Shown: positions 10,698 to 24,169, counted from the stretch's first letter. The stretch is DNA of 64,000 nucleotides from Meloidogyne chitwoodi (GCA_015183035.1 JACZZP010000003.1:1860001-1924000); one strand, 5' to 3'. Notes: generated by a model not told the origin, from the sequence alone. Numbers and translations: made by a program.

Positions 10698-13052
10698 TTA
10701 TTCTATTCCAGTAATTATTTTGTTTTCTGAATTTGGTCGATTTGGACGTGTAATTTTAAAAAGTAACATTTTAAAATTTTCATAAAAGCTAACAAAATAT
10801 CCACTTCCCTAATAAGAAAAAATAATAAATAAATTAAAAATTATTTTTAACTCTTGTATTAGCAAAATTAGCTCCAACAATTGGCATATTATCAAATCTT
10901 TGTGCGTAACGAAATTCTATCTTTTTTAAAAAATACAAAAAACAATTAATATATTTAAAAAAATAAAAACTTTATAAGCATCAGGATTTCTTGAATGTAA
11001 TTTCCAAATTCGTACATAAGTATCTTCACTTGCTGTTAACTTTAAAAAATATTAATTTTTTTTAAATAAAATAAAAAAAACAATATATGCAGATTCTGTA
11101 GCAACTGATAATGCTGTTATTTGTCTAGAATGTGCATTAATTTCTGCTAATAAAGTTCCACTAGTAGCAGAATAAACTGATATTTGTCCTAATAAATTAC
11201 CACAAAATACTTGTTTTCTAAGAATATTTATTATTGATAATGGTTGACTTTTTTAAAAAAATAAATAAAATATTTTAAAATAATTAATAATTAAATATTT
11301 ACTTTGTACTAATTCTTTTACTGACAGATTTAAAGTTTTTTGGCCAAACTAATATATTACCTATAAATATATTTTTTAATAATTATATTTATTTAATATT
11401 AAATAATTTATTTATTTTTTATATAAATGGATTTAAAACAGAAGAAATTAGAAAAATGTTTTATTTTTAAAAAGTTATTGTTTTTGTAAGCCAAGCATTG
11501 TCTTTAGCTAAAAAAAGTTTATTTTACTGAAATCTATTTAAAGTTTTAAAAATAATTCTTAATAATTTCCCATAAATTAATTAATTAATATTTTTACAAA
11601 AAACTCTTTTTTACAATTTGAAGATATAAAACTTTAATTAATTTATTTACCTAATTAATTAAAGGAAGTAAAAGGAAGGGGTATATCTGATCCTCATTTT
11701 AATGTTAAAAGAGATAATTATTATTTTCTCAAAAAACAAAATGTTACTCTAAATCTTTTCTTCATTTCTTCCTATAGAGAAATTTAAATTAATTAAATTT
11801 TACTATTTACAATAAATACTTTTTTTCTACTTTTTCTTCCCAAAACAATTATATATTTATTTAATTTAAAATTACCCCCAACATCACCAGAAACAGTAAT
11901 TAAATCAAAACTACATGTAGCAATATCAGTTATTGGATTATTATGTTCTTTTATATTCTTTTTTAATTGAAAATTATTTTCACTATTACAAACTATTTGT
12001 ATTATTTCTCCTGAATTACAACCTTTAATTAATTTAAAAAATTAAAAATATTTTTTTAAATTATATAATACCTGCAAGTATTAAACTTTCAACACAACAA
12101 ATTCCTTTAAAAAAATATTTTTTTATTCACAAATATATATATTTTTATTTTAAATATATTATATAAAAATAGAGGACAAAAACTTCCAAAATTTTTTTTT
12201 TAAATTGAAAAGAGGGTATTGGGTTTCAAATAATATTTATTTATTTATATTATACCTTATTTAATTTATTAAATTCAAACAAAAAATAAAATTAATTACC
12301 TCTACAAAAAGTTGTTGATTTTAATAATTTATTATTATTATCATTAGAAGGATCACAAATTATTTGTTTATTAAATAAACATTTACGTGTTTTAAAATCA
12401 TAAATCTTTTTTAAAAAAATTAATTAATTTAATTTTTAATATTTAACTGAAATAAAAGTTCCAGATAAAATAATTAAAATAGGAATTGTTGAATTTCTAT
12501 TTGTTGGTAAAGTTACTTAAATTAAAATAAATAAATAATTTTATTTATTTATTTAAACCGTAAATTTGCATTAAAGAAATTGGTTTTTCTTCACCAGAAT
12601 TTTTTATAATTTCTTCTTGAGTTAATAATTCACAACATTCTTGTTCCATTTTTTCATTCCAAGATAATAGTTGAACCTTTTTTTAAATATTTATATTTTT
12701 TTTAATTATTTATAATTTAATTTAAATTAATAATTTCACTAAAAATATTTTGTTAATTTTGTACAAATCTTAGAATTATATATTTAAATTTTAGTTTCAA
12801 CATTTTATGAAATTAAAATTATTTTTTATATTTAAATAAAATTAATTAAATTATTTATTAATTATTAAAAAATATTTTTTAAATATAACCGCATCTTTGC
12901 CTAAATAAGCAACATAAGTTTCCCCTTTAGTTTTATTATTAAATGAAGATAAATTATTTGAAAGAAAAGCAGCTCCAGTCTTGAAAAAATAATTTTTTAA
13001 TTTAATTAAAATCAAAAACCTTAACAGGAAATTCAAATGTTGGTTCAAACAT
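10698..13052 (-). CDS. WD-repeat protein, WDR54 ortholog
   Basis: A beta-propeller protein of the WDR54 family; the molecular role in nematodes is unknown. The start exon MFEPTFEFPVK joins TGAAFLSNNLSSFN and later exons. The match to human WDR54 is clearest in the second half: NNPITDIATCSFDLITVSGD, GNILVWPKNF, ISVYSATSGTLLAEINAH, SRQITALSVATES, LTASEDTYVRIWKLHSRNPD and IVGANFANT, all in family order. The protein stops after NKIITGIE at 10698-10700. An intron of about 510 nt (roughly 11362-11874) is long for this gene set and very AT-rich. Confidence 0.82.
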
Positions 13053-13387
13053 TTTTAATTTATTTTTAAAGAATTTAAAAATAAGACTTAAAAAATAAAT
13101 AAAAGGCCAAAAAAGTGTGTTGCTTGGAAAAAAAATAAAAATATTTAAGAAATTGTCATGGAGATAAAAATATTAATTTAAATGTAAAAATTAAATTATT
13201 CATAGAAAATTAAAATAAAATTGACTTTAGAGGAAATACTATAAAAATGCTTGTTAAAACCTAATAATAATATAAAAACATCCGAATTTACTGCAAAAAT
13301 TTATTTATAATTTAATATTGAAATTAACATTTTATTGATTTACGATTATGTTTAAACCTTTCAAAATTTAATGATATTTAGTCCTCT
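13053..13387. other. AT-rich spacer between ALDH-like and WDR54 genes
   Basis: Both flanking genes are on minus, so this holds the ALDH-like 3' UTR and the WDR54 upstream region. No exon or repeat was recognised. Confidence 0.4.
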
Positions 13388-15340
13388 TCAATGGTATCGA
13401 CGCTTTAAAACTGGTTTCATGTGACTCATTTTGAGGAAACCATGATTTCCTTTATAACTTTTAATTTCACTATTTCCAACACCTCCAATTGGCAAATCCG
13501 AAATCAATGCGTGCGTAAATGTATCATTTATGGTGACACCACCACCTAAGGTGCTATTTAATAATTGTTCAATTTTCCTCTCGTTTTCTGTGAAAAGATA
13601 AATCCGAAGCGGCTAAATAAAAATAAAAAATTATTAATTTAAAAATAAATTCACTATTTTATACTAAACAATTCTTTTACCTTTTCTCCATCATTGATTA
13701 TATTTATAGCTTCATCCATATTTTTTACTGTCAAAATTGGTAAAGGAGGGCCAAAAACTTCCTCATGCATTAAAGAATCCTTTAAGTCAACTTCTACAAT
13801 TGTCTAAATTTTAATTTTATTTATTAAATTAATTAATAAACGTTCTATATTATTTAATTTTTAACTCTATATTTATTTAAAACATTACAAACCGGCGGAA
13901 TAAAAACATCAGCTTGATCTGGAGTACCTGCTTGATGAATAACCTTTCCCTTACTAGCCTTCATTAGTTCATTTACTCTATCAAAGTGACGTTCATTTAC
14001 CATTCTTGAGTAATTAGGACTTTTTTGTGGGTCCTTTCCGTACATCATGTCAATGGTTTTTCGCAGAGCCTCAACCAATTTAGACTTAGTTTCAGTAGTT
14101 GTCATTATATAATCAGGTGCCCGAAATGTTTGCCCACTATTAAACCATTTGCCTTCGGCAATTCGTTTTGCGGCTTTTTCAATATCAGCATCATTTTCAA
14201 CAATGACGGGACTAATTTGTAAGAGAATAAAATATTCTTTCAGAAATAATAGTTATTATTAAATTTTTTCTACTTACCATTTTCCACCAAATTCCAATGT
14301 CACGGGTGTCAAATTGTTAGCTGCTTTTTTCATTACTACCTTAATAAAAATAAATTATAATTTTTTATTAATTATAATGTAATTTACCTTGCCCATGTTG
14401 GTATTTCCTGCGTAAAAAATATGATCATAACGGGCATTAAAAATTTCCAAAGTCTCTTCAAAAGCACAATCAACAATCACTGTGATAAAGTTCTAGAATG
14501 CACAAAATTTACATTTGATAAAGCAAAAAAATATTTTAAAATAAATACCTTTGGAAAGTTTTTGTCGAAAAGCTCCTTCATCAAACGAGAAGTAGTTGCT
14601 GATACCTTGAATGATTAATTTATAAAAATCATTATAGAAAAAATATATGACCTCAGAAAGCTTAATAACCATTGTGTTTCCTAAATTAAAAAGAAAAGTA
14701 ATATATATTTAAGTGTAAAATTTTAGTAATATTTTTAAAGTTTTTTACTAAATAAAATGGGAAAATAATTATCACTTAATCCTATAATTCTACACTTTTT
14801 GACTAACCAGCAGCGATAGCCTCAGCTACAGACCGAATCACCAACAAAACAGGATACATCCAAGAAGCAATTACCAAAACAACACCTTTGGGCTCATATC
14901 GTATTTCTGGCTCACCGAACTGATTATCTTCCATCTTTATTTATAAATTTAAATTTTTTTGTTTTCGTAAGTAAAATTTTATTGTTTAATTACCTTATAT
15001 GGCTTTGCCCATTCATCCAAGTTATTAAGGCATTCATCGATTGTTTCTAAAGATTTATCAATTTCCAATTGCATATTTAAATCCTTAGCGCGACGCAAAT
15101 CTTTATATATTGCTTTAACTATACGATCACCATTTTCTAAAATCATAGTGCGTAACTTTTGAAGCTGTTCCTTGCGAACTTCCAAAGGCCTAGTAGCGCC
15201 TGTATTGAAGAAGGTGCGCTGATTGGTGACAGTCTGTTTACGAATAAGTTATATAATTTTTGTAATTTTGAATATATTTACAAAAATGTATTGTTTAATT
15301 AGCCAATTAATTAACTTACCTCAGCTATATTTTTCGACAT
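13388..15340 (-). CDS. ALDH3-family aldehyde dehydrogenase-like protein, catalytic Cys and Asn missing
   Basis: ALDH3 enzymes oxidise fatty and aromatic aldehydes with NAD(P)+. The start exon is MSKNIAE. Exons then encode FFNTGATRPLEVRKEQLQKL, EPKGVVLVIASWMYPVLLVI, AIAAGNTMVIKLSE, DHIFYAGNTNMGKVVMKKAA, LTPVTLEFGGK, FNSGQTFRAPDYIM, HEEVFGPPLPIL and LPIGGVGNSEIKSYKG, in family order; the stop is at 13388-13390. Two catalytic positions are changed. The family GQTC nucleophile reads GQTF, and the WNYP oxyanion-hole Asn reads WMYP. The general-base Glu in TLEFGGK and the Glu of EVFGP remain. The reading frame is intact across all exons, so this looks like a pseudoenzyme rather than a decayed pseudogene. 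A sequencing error would have to hit both sites. Confidence 0.88.
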
Positions 15341-15620
15341 GATTGAATATTAAAATTATTTAAATTAAATCAAGAAACTAAAATGATTTTAAAAAGTTAT
15401 GAGAAAGAGAAATGTTAAATAACTGTATGACCAAACTTTAAATAAAATAGAAGCGTAAATAAATATATAGAAAAAACAAAACATAATATAAATATACAAT
15501 GATAGAGTGATAAATTAAAAAAAAATTTTTTGATAGAATGTTTAATTTTTGTAATAGAAAATGCCAAAATAGTGAAAAAGTATGAAAATTCAAAATAAAA
15601 TGATAAAGGAAAAAGAATAA
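15341..15620. other. Upstream region of the ALDH-like gene
   Basis: AT-rich upstream sequence ending where the first fold-back repeat starts. Nothing specific was recognised. Confidence 0.3.
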
Positions 15621-15875
15621 CCTCAACCGAGTCTACTCGACTGAGTCTGGCTCAACTGAGTCTGGCTCAACTGAGTCTGGCACAACTAGTCACGCTTTGT
15701 TCAAAGTCAACCAAATTCGTTTATTTTTATCTCATTCGACTCAGCTCGAAGAGCTCTTTCAAATGAGCTATCATTTGTATTTTTATATAATTCTTATCTA
15801 GGAAAAAACTTGAGTTAAACTTTAAAACGGTGACAGTTGAGCCAGACACAGTCGTGCCAGACTCAGTTGAACTGT
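15621..15875. mobile_element. Fold-back/MITE element, family A copy 1
   Basis: The left arm contains three tandem copies of CTGAGTCTGGCTCAA-like units. The right arm (about 15836-15875) is the inverted counterpart, with TTGAGCCAGAC and CCAGACTCAGTTGAAC. The centre has an ATTCGACTCAGCTCGAAGAG core. The same centre and inverted CAGTTGAGTCAG ends recur at 20508-20745. No transposase is encoded. Confidence 0.7.
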
Positions 15876-15878
15876 CCT

Positions 15879-16036
15879 AAATTTAAGGGTACAGCCCGAC
15901 TAGTCGCCAACCGACTTGTCGCGGCCGACTTGTCGCGCAATAGTATATGAAAAAGAGCATTAGATATAAAGTGGAAACTAGACTGCTTGCGGCGAGTTGG
16001 CCGGCGACAAGTCGGGCGTGTCCCTAAATTTAATGC
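15879..16036. mobile_element. Fold-back element B (GCCCGACT-type ends)
   Basis: Inverted ends pair AAATTTAAGGGTACAGCCCG on the left with the complement of CGGGCGTGTCCCTAAATTTA on the right. The inner parts carry repeated CGACTTGTCGC units. It abuts family A copy 1, so two short GC-richer elements sit side by side in AT-rich DNA. No coding sequence was seen. Confidence 0.65.
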
Positions 16037-16221
16037 GGAAGAACGCCAAAGAGGATTTTGAGAGTAAAATTACTAGGATGTATCAAAGGATATTTTGGTA
16101 AAAAATGTAAATTTTTTATTGAATTTATTATAGAATTTTATATAAAATATCTTCTATTTATGAGCCAAAAAATAAATACGAGGTTTCAGAAAATAAATAT
16201 TGGCAGTTATTTATAGCGGGT

Positions 16222-16388
16222 CAACCCAAATGATCGAAAAGACGAATGAAAGCAATTTGTGAACTTGCCAGTTCGGTCAAATAATAAATCACTCCTTGTA
16301 GGTTCAAGTTTGATGGGACCTAATTGTTTTAAGCGATTTGACCGACTGGCAAGTTCACAAATTGCTTTCATCAATCTTTTGGGTGTGG
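16222..16388. mobile_element. Fold-back element C
   Basis: About 50-base arms (16224-16282 and 16336-16386) are inverted copies. Both contain GAAAGCAATTTGTGAACTTG or its complement, separated by about 53 bases of spacer. It could form a long hairpin. No coding capacity was seen. Confidence 0.7.
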
Positions 16389-18470
16389 ACTCATTTATAG
16401 ATTAAACTTAAAAATTTCAACAAAAATAAAATTTCAAATAACGTGTTTATATAAATATTTAAGTTTTCAAATAAACATCTATGGGGGAATATGATTTAAT
16501 TTAAAGATGATCAAAAATTAAATCAAGTCAAATTTAAACAAATTTACCTTTCTCTTTTTGAAGGTTTCTTTAACGTTAATATAGACATTCTTAGAGGAAA
16601 TCATCATTTTAACATTATATTCATTCCATTTTTTATCACATAAATATCTTGTTGTATTTATTGCTTTAAATATATCATAAAGCAATTCAATTGCTATTAT
16701 CCTTTCCTTTTTCTGTTTCATATTTCTAAAATTTATTAAAATAAATCTTTGATAATTTTATTTCAATTTTCCCTCTTTTCTTAGTAAATTGAGCAAGAAA
16801 TGAAGAATCGTCGTTCAAGTTCGTTTTGACTTTAAATTTCTCGGTTCATAATAGGTAAACAAGAAAAACGAACAGCACAATAAACTTAAAATAAAATATG
16901 TATTTATTTAGTAGAACAATTTATAAATTACTAAAATATAAATAAATTAATTTTAAATAAATATATTTAATTTAAATAAAATAATTTTTTATTTTTTAAT
17001 AAAATTATTAGAAAATAAAAGTATATAATTTAAACAAAAATTTTTATTTGCTAGAGTTGAGGCTTAAATTTATTAAGGAATTAAATGATTGACATATATT
17101 CAAAAGATGAAAGGAAATTTTGATTAAATTAATCTAGAATTAGTTGAATGTTTAATTATGGAAAAGAAGTACACAAAAAATATCAATAAAATTTACTCTT
17201 TTAAAAAGTATTAATGTTCCATGCCCACAGACTGAATGGCACAAGTTATGAATTTAGTTAATATTAAGTATATTTATAAAAATAAAAAAGTGAATTTATT
17301 TACCCTGAAACAACAAAAAAATACAAAATATTAATTATTTATTAATAAAAAATAATAAAAAATTATTTATAGAAAATTTAAATAAAATTGACTTAGGAAA
17401 AATGTAAAAAATATTTTTAAGATAAATAGAGATGAACAAAAATCAAAAAAAAACCTAACAAATAAGATCACAGATTTAATAGAAACAACGGCAACTGAAA
17501 CAATTTCCAATTTTCTACCTTTGAAAATTATATTTAAATTTTTATTTTTTAGTAATTTTATTAATTAGACTCTTCCGAGCTTGAATCATGTAGTTGGATT
17601 TCTCTTGTCGAGTTAAGTTCGAATATATAAGAATTTTTTGCCTAAGTGAATACTCGTCAAGATACAGGTCCTCGAAAAACCATAGGGGGACTAAGTGATT
17701 ACTGCGGCTGCTCTTAATTTTAAATTAATTATTTTTATAATTAAATTAATTTTAATTTTTTTTTAAATTAATTTAAATATTTTTCTATTATTTTTTTATT
17801 TTTTATAAAAACAAAAGCATATACTAAATAAATAAATATATATATAAGTTAAATAAAAAAATCCATAAAAAAAATACTCAATGCTTATTTTCTAGAATTT
17901 GCCAATGTTCCTAGTTTATTTATTCTTTTTTTATTTTTTAAAAAGGCAATGACAAAGAAGAAAATGGCAAAAATATAAAGTAGTACTTTTTTACTCTTTT
18001 CTTTAATTTTTAATAATCAATTCTTTCCTTTTTTTTTTAAAATATTTTATAATTTTTAAATATTTTATTTTAATACATAATTAATTTTTAAAAATTTTTA
18101 AAAGAAAAATTACCTAATCAAAAAATGTCATTTTATTTATTAATTTAAAATGACTTTTTTTTAAATAAAGATATTAAAATAAAATTTTTGTAAAAATTAA
18201 ATATACAAAGCTTTTTATGTAAAATATGTATAATACATAATTAAATAACAGCTCTGACGGGTTTGTCAGTTTTTTAGGTTGCAAACTTCAACCGAAATAT
18301 TTCAATCAAATAGGGTATTAATAAAATATTTAAATTATATCTTAAATAGAATATTTTAATTTTATCAATTTTTTTAAACGTTAATAAATCTAAATCTTAA
18401 TACAATTTTAAGAATTTTTCTAAAATAAATATTTTTTAAAAAGTTAAAATAAAATGTAAATAATACATAA
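16389..18470. other. Gene-poor AT-rich stretch
   Basis: A long AT-rich interval between the fold-back cluster and the alpha2-delta gene. Around 17570-17700 is a less AT-rich patch containing CAAGATACAGGTCC, which also occurs near 63180 inside the terminal transposon, so it is probably an element remnant. A short minus-strand frame at 16518-16721 has no recognisable features and is not called. Confidence 0.4.
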
Positions 18471-21400
18471 ATGTTTTCAATTTTTGGTTTATTACTTTTA
18501 TTATATAATTCACTTGGACAACATCAAGAAATTGAAAAAGTTTTGCGTAAATTAAGGGAATCAATTGATAAATTTGAGAATAATTTTTATAAAACTGTTT
18601 TAGAAGAATATGGACAAATTGGAATTGTTAAATCTGTAATTATTAATTTATAATTTATTTATTTTAAAAATAATAAAGGCATTAGATGAACGTGCAGAAC
18701 GTCATTTCAGTTTATTGGATCAAACAAATATTAACTTTCCTGAAGCAATAATTCAAACAGAAAAAAGAATTGAAAGATTTTTTAAATCAAAAATTGATGC
18801 ATTGAGAAGGTTAAAAAAATAAATAATTATTTATTTATTAAAAATATAGATTTGCTTCAACAGCAGAAAGAGAAGCCTTAAAAATAGATATAAATGCAGA
18901 ATTACCAGCAAGTCTTAAAGATAAAGAATGTTTACGTAATTTAAAACAATTAAATAAAAATTCTGTTAAAAATTCACAAATATGGGAAAAAATAAATAAA
19001 GGAGAAATTCAACAACGTTCTGGAGTTCATGTAAAAATTAAAATTATTTAAAAAAACCTTTTGTTTTAAAGATTGCTGTAGAATCATATAAATGTAGTGG
19101 AGAAGTAGTACGTGATTTTAATTGGACAGGACAACAACAATTAGAAAAACAAATGATTGAAAATTCAAAACAAGATTCTTCTATAATGAGACAATATATT
19201 GGTACTTATAGTGGTTTAACAAGAATATTTCCAGGTATTTTTTTGAAATTTTTTAGTTTGTAGAAAAATTCCCCAGTATTTTAACTTTTTGAAGGACACT
19301 TTAAAGTCAAATAATTAAATAGGTCGTTTCATTGCCAAAAAATTTATTTAGGATTCAACTGGGATTACGGTACAGATCAATTTGGCGTTGATTTGTTTGA
19401 TCCTCGCTTCAGGCCTTGGTTCATTTCCGCAGAAAGTTCACCTCGTGATGTTCTTTTTCTTCTTGATTTTAGTGGAAGTGCTAAAGGAATGAGTGCTCAT
19501 TTAATTAAATTAGCTGTATCAGCTGTTCTACAAACTTTATCCCCAAATGATTTCTTTTCTGGTATTTGGTATAATAGTAAAAGAGAAAATGTTTTTAATA
19601 ATTGTACGGGAAATTATGATTCTTTTGTTCAGGCAACAAGTGAAAATAAGGTAAAATAATTTAATTGTTTCCCAATTAATCTTCTTTTAATTTTTATTTA
19701 GTTATTATTTCGTCGTTTATTGGATAAAATTGAAGAACGTGATCAAGCTTCACTTCCAGCTGCTTTAGAAATGGCTTTTAATGAATTTTTTAAAGGAAAT
19801 AATAGTTCAACTTTTCAAAGAAGTGGAGGACATCAACTTATTCTTCTTTTCACTGATGGAATAGAATTTTGGCCAGCTGAGGCAGTCCAAAGACTTCAAA
19901 AAGAAAATCCTTCAACAGAACCTATTCGTGTTTTTGGTCATTCTGTTGGCCATGGAAGGGATACACAAGCAGCTATTTCTTGGTTAAATTGTTGGACACA
20001 TGCTGGATTAGCCCAAGCAGTTATTGGATCAATTGCTCAAGTTAAAATGAAATCAAGAGAACATTTAAAAAAATTAAATGAAATATTAGCATTAAATTAT
20101 CGAGACAAAGCACCTACTCCAGAGAATCGTCCAATTACTTGGTATTAAATTAATTTTTAAATAATTTATTTTTTAAAAAAAGGACACCTCCATATATGGA
20201 TGCACAAAAAGGAGGACCTATTCTTACCCTTTCAATGCCTTTATTGGGAAAACAACCAAATACTTATTACAAAATGGAATTTAATAATTCAATAAATTCA
20301 ACAAACCAAAATATTAGTTTAGATGGATTTATGGGAATTGCGGGAATTGATATTAATTTTGAAACAATAGGAAAGTTGTTAAAATTAGAAGGAGAATATG
20401 ACCTTACACAGACTTATGCTTTTTTAGTTGATAATAATGGATTAATATATTATCATCCAAGGTAAATATTTTACAAGTTTAATAATAGAGAGGTTAAAAG
20501 TTAGAGTAAATTGGTAAAGCCCTCAGTTGAGTCAGAAATGGTTGAGTTTTTGTTTCTCTTAACACTTCGTTTGATACCTACTAAATTCGTTCATTTGTGC
20601 CTCATTCGACTCATCTCGAAGAGCTCTTTTAAATGAGCTATCATTCGTTTTTTTATATAATTAGTATCTAGGAAAAACTTGGGTGAACTATTTTAGACGG
20701 TGACTCGATCGTGTCTGACTCAACTGAACCGCTTCTGAGTAAATAACTTTTTTATATTTAAAAACCTTTTATGAACATACCCTTATATTATTTAACATAT
20801 ATTTAAAGATATAAAATTATTATTTATTTTTTAAAAAAGACTTCATACTCCTTCAGCAAACTTTGTTAATATAAGAAAAACTCTTTGTCATCGTTCAACA
20901 TTAATAATGCGTTCAAATGTTAGAGTACCGTATTCTAAATCAGATGAATTAATTCAACAACAAATGGGCTATTTAGATTCTATTCAACATAAAGATATAT
21001 TTAAATTATTAATTGAAGAAGAAGAAGAAAATAATGAAAATAATAATATTTTAATAAATCAATTTAGAGATAATTTAATATTTAGAAAATGTTTAAAAAC
21101 ATTAGAAAATGATTTTAAACAATTTCGTTGTTTTCCTATTCCAAATACTCCTTTAGTTGTTGGATTTGTATTAAAAAAAGGAAAAACAAAAATTATTCTG
21201 AGTGGACAACCTGAATTGGTTTGAAAAAGAGAAATATTTTGATTTTATTATTTTTTTATTTTTTAATAGGAAAATCCTTTTGAATTGTCTAATCGTCTTT
21301 TATCTTCTTTTGTTAAAAATAATAATGAAAATATTAAACAAATTAATTCTTCATTTATTATTCCATCATCTGTTGGATTATTACTTAGAAATGAGTAAAT

Positions 21401-23692
21401 TAATTTTAAAAAATATATTTAATTTTATTTTTCACAAAATTATGACAATTATTTAATGCCAAATTTTTAACCATAAATGGCATTTAAATTTAAAAAATAA
21501 TTTTTTTAATTTTTTTTCTAGTCAACTTCAACAATTTGAAATATCAACAGAACTTAGTCGTTTTAATCCTTTAAATAAACAATATATTCGTTTAATTGAA
21601 TTATTACCTTCAATTACAAATATTGGTTCTCTTCTTCTTTCTCATTTATCTTCATTAGCTCCAAACGAATTAATTTATTTATGGTCAAAAAAATTAGAAA
21701 AAAAATGGCAAAATATTAATTTATGTAAAGAAAAAGAATTATTATTTATTAGAACATTTTTAGAATTTAAATCTGAAGCAATTTTGGGTTATCCAGGAAT
21801 TATTGGTTTATTTCCTAAATGGTAAAAAGAGAGAATATTTAATTTTAAAATAAAATTAAAAATTAAATTTTAAGTGAAATAACTTCAACAAATGATTTTT
21901 TACCAAATAATATTATTGAAGAAGAAAATGAAAATAAAATTATAATTAATTTTGATTCAGAAAAAGATTTAATTAATGTTGAACAGTCAATTGGAATGAT
22001 TGATTCTTTTAATTATTTAGCTAAAATTGTGGTATTTATTAATTAATTTTAATTAATTAAAATTAAAAAAAGGTTCAATTAAATTCTAATTATTTACAAA
22101 AAAAATTTCAATTAGCAATAGAACATTCAGAATTATTAAAAGAAGAAGAAAATAATGGTTGGAAAGAATGTTCAAAAAAACAACATTTAAATAGAAATTG
22201 TTTTTTAATTAATTTAAATTCTTTTATTTTAGCTACTAATAATTATTTAAATAATTTAAATAATAATTTTAATATTCCTATTCATTTATCACAAATTGAA
22301 CCAGAATTATTTAATGAATTTTTAGAAAGAAAATTAATTAAAAAGTAGACATATTAAAGTTTTATTATTTAAAATTAAATTATTTATAACCCAAAATATC
22401 AACATTTTAAAGATAAACACTAATTATTTTGTTTAACATTTTTGGATTGCCTTAAATCAAAGTTTTGACCAAATATCTAATAATTTAATAATATTTTTAA
22501 TTTAAATTATTTTAATATTTTATTTTAAATTTATTAACAATTAATTATTTAATTAATTAATTTTATAGAATAACTTTGCGTAATCCAAATTCTCTTTGTC
22601 CTATGATTTTTGAAAATAATTCACGTCTTCGACAACAACATTTTGCTTATTCTTCACAACAACAATATTTAATTGACCATTCTTTATATTATTCTTCTGA
22701 AGCTTTTAAAAATTATTCTTTTATTTTTAAATTTTTTAAAATTTTATTTTCATGGTATAATTTAAAATAATTTTAGTTTTTTGGTTTGGAATTAAATAAA
22801 TAAATAATTAATTTGTTCTCTATTAACAATAGGCGACATTAATTAATAAATAAATAAAAATATAATTTGAAAAATAATTTTTTTTGCAGGTTAGAATTTT
22901 TTATTCCTTCTTTTTATGTTTTGGCATCAAAAATACCACCATTACCAGATAAATTTATTCCATTAGAAAATATTGAATGTGATGATAAAGCTATTCATTC
23001 ACAACCTAAAGAAATGCTTGAACATTGTACTATTGAAAAAACAATTTATAAAATTCAATTAAAAAATAATAAAAAAGAAAATACATTTTGGATACGTGAA
23101 AAAACATGTAATAGGTAAAATTTATTAAATATATTTTTTTAAATTTTAATTGACAAATTTTTTGTTTATTTTTTCTTTTTAATTTTTATAATAAGGTTAT
23201 TATTTAATAAATATTATTTTATTATTAATTAATTTATTTATTTATTTCTCATTTATTTTTAAAAAAGGACTGTTAGTTTATTACCATTTTCTCGTTCTGG
23301 ACTTTATTTATTAATTATTAATGGTGAATGTAATAAATTAAAATCTTCATCATTATCTTCAAAAATATTTAATTCAAATATTCGAGGTCTTTTAATATTT
23401 TTTAAAAAAATTATTTTTTTTTAAAGTACCAAATTGTAATTTAACATTAGAATCATTATCTTTAAAAAGAAGAAAAAGAACAGATTTAGATTATACAACT
23501 TCACATCCAAAGGTACTAAAAGATTTATTAAAAATTAATTTTATATTTATTTTTTTTGAAATTAAGGAAATTAATCCTTTATGTACAAGTAGTGGATTAT
23601 CTAATAATTATAATATTTTTAAAAAAGAAGAATATTTATATTTAACGGTGCTGAAGATAATTATAATTAATTGCCTTTTCATTAATTTTTAA
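18471..23692 (+). CDS. Voltage-gated calcium channel alpha2-delta subunit (unc-36/tag-180 family)
   Basis: Alpha2-delta is an extracellular accessory subunit that promotes trafficking and gating of Cav channels. The start exon has a signal peptide (MFSIFGLLLLLYNSLGQ). After a coiled N-terminal part comes FDPRFRPWFISAESSPRDVL and a VWA domain with the MIDAS motif DFSGSAKG, followed by LTLSPNDF-type sequence (VLQTLSPNDFFSGIWYNS) and LILLFTDGIEFWPAEA. A Cache-like region follows (PLLGKQPNTYY, GFMGIAGIDINFETIGKLLK, YAFLVDNNGLIYYHPR). The remainder is a long, very AT-rich-coded C-terminal part with scattered cysteines. The last readable exon ends in a hydrophobic run at 23690-23692, which would suit a GPI or membrane tail, though the exact 3' end is uncertain. 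The intron near 20.5 kb contains a family A repeat. Which C. elegans paralog it matches is not clear by eye. Confidence 0.85.
20508..20745. mobile_element. Fold-back/MITE element, family A copy 2 (intronic)
   Basis: It shares with 15621-15875 the core ATTCGACTC(A)(G/T)CTCGAAGAGCTC, the AAATGAGCTATCATT block and a TTTTTATATAATT...TATCTAGGAAAAA segment. The ends are CTCAGTTGAGTCAG and CTGACTCAACTG, inverted. It lies within an intron of the alpha2-delta gene, between the exon ending IYYHPR and the exon starting LHTPSANF. Confidence 0.7.
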
Positions 23693-24169
23693 ATGATTCT
23701 AATTTTTAAATTTAAAATTTTTTAAATTAATTTTGATTAAAAGAATTTCTTTTTTTAATATTATTTTGTGAATATTTTATTTATAATAAAGACTGTAGAT
23801 AAAATCATGTTTTATTCTCGCCCACCTACCATCATAGAACTCCCTAACCGTCATAAAACCACAGCAATAAAATCAAAAAAGATTTTATAAAAAAATTTTT
23901 TATAGCAATGTCTGTGTTTTGGTTAAGAATGTTTGGACCAATTATTTTGTTACATAAGTTTGTTTATATTTATTCACGTTTTTGTTTTGTTCTTTAGAAA
24001 TGTTTATTTTGTAGTATGATAACTTTAATGATCTGGTTATTTCAGTTTTTTGTGTTTATTTTTGCTAGCGTAGAAGACGCCCGAGGGCGACCAACTTCGC
24101 TAGTTAAAAGATATTTTGTATTATTGGTTAATTGTTAATTTAACAAAATGAATTTTTAAAATAAATGAG
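23693..24169. other. Spacer after the alpha2-delta gene
   Basis: AT-rich 3' flank. A slightly GC-richer spot near 24065-24105 (GCGTAGAAGACGCCCGAGGGCG) interrupts it. No gene was recognised. Confidence 0.35.

Noticed and set aside
13388..15340. ALDH-like locus as a decayed pseudogene
   Set aside because: All exons are open with good splice sites and conserved fold motifs; only active-site residues changed, so pseudoenzyme fits better.
16518..16721. Short basic minus-strand open frame in the gene-poor stretch
   Set aside because: No conserved motif, no neighbouring exon in phase and AT-driven composition; likely chance.
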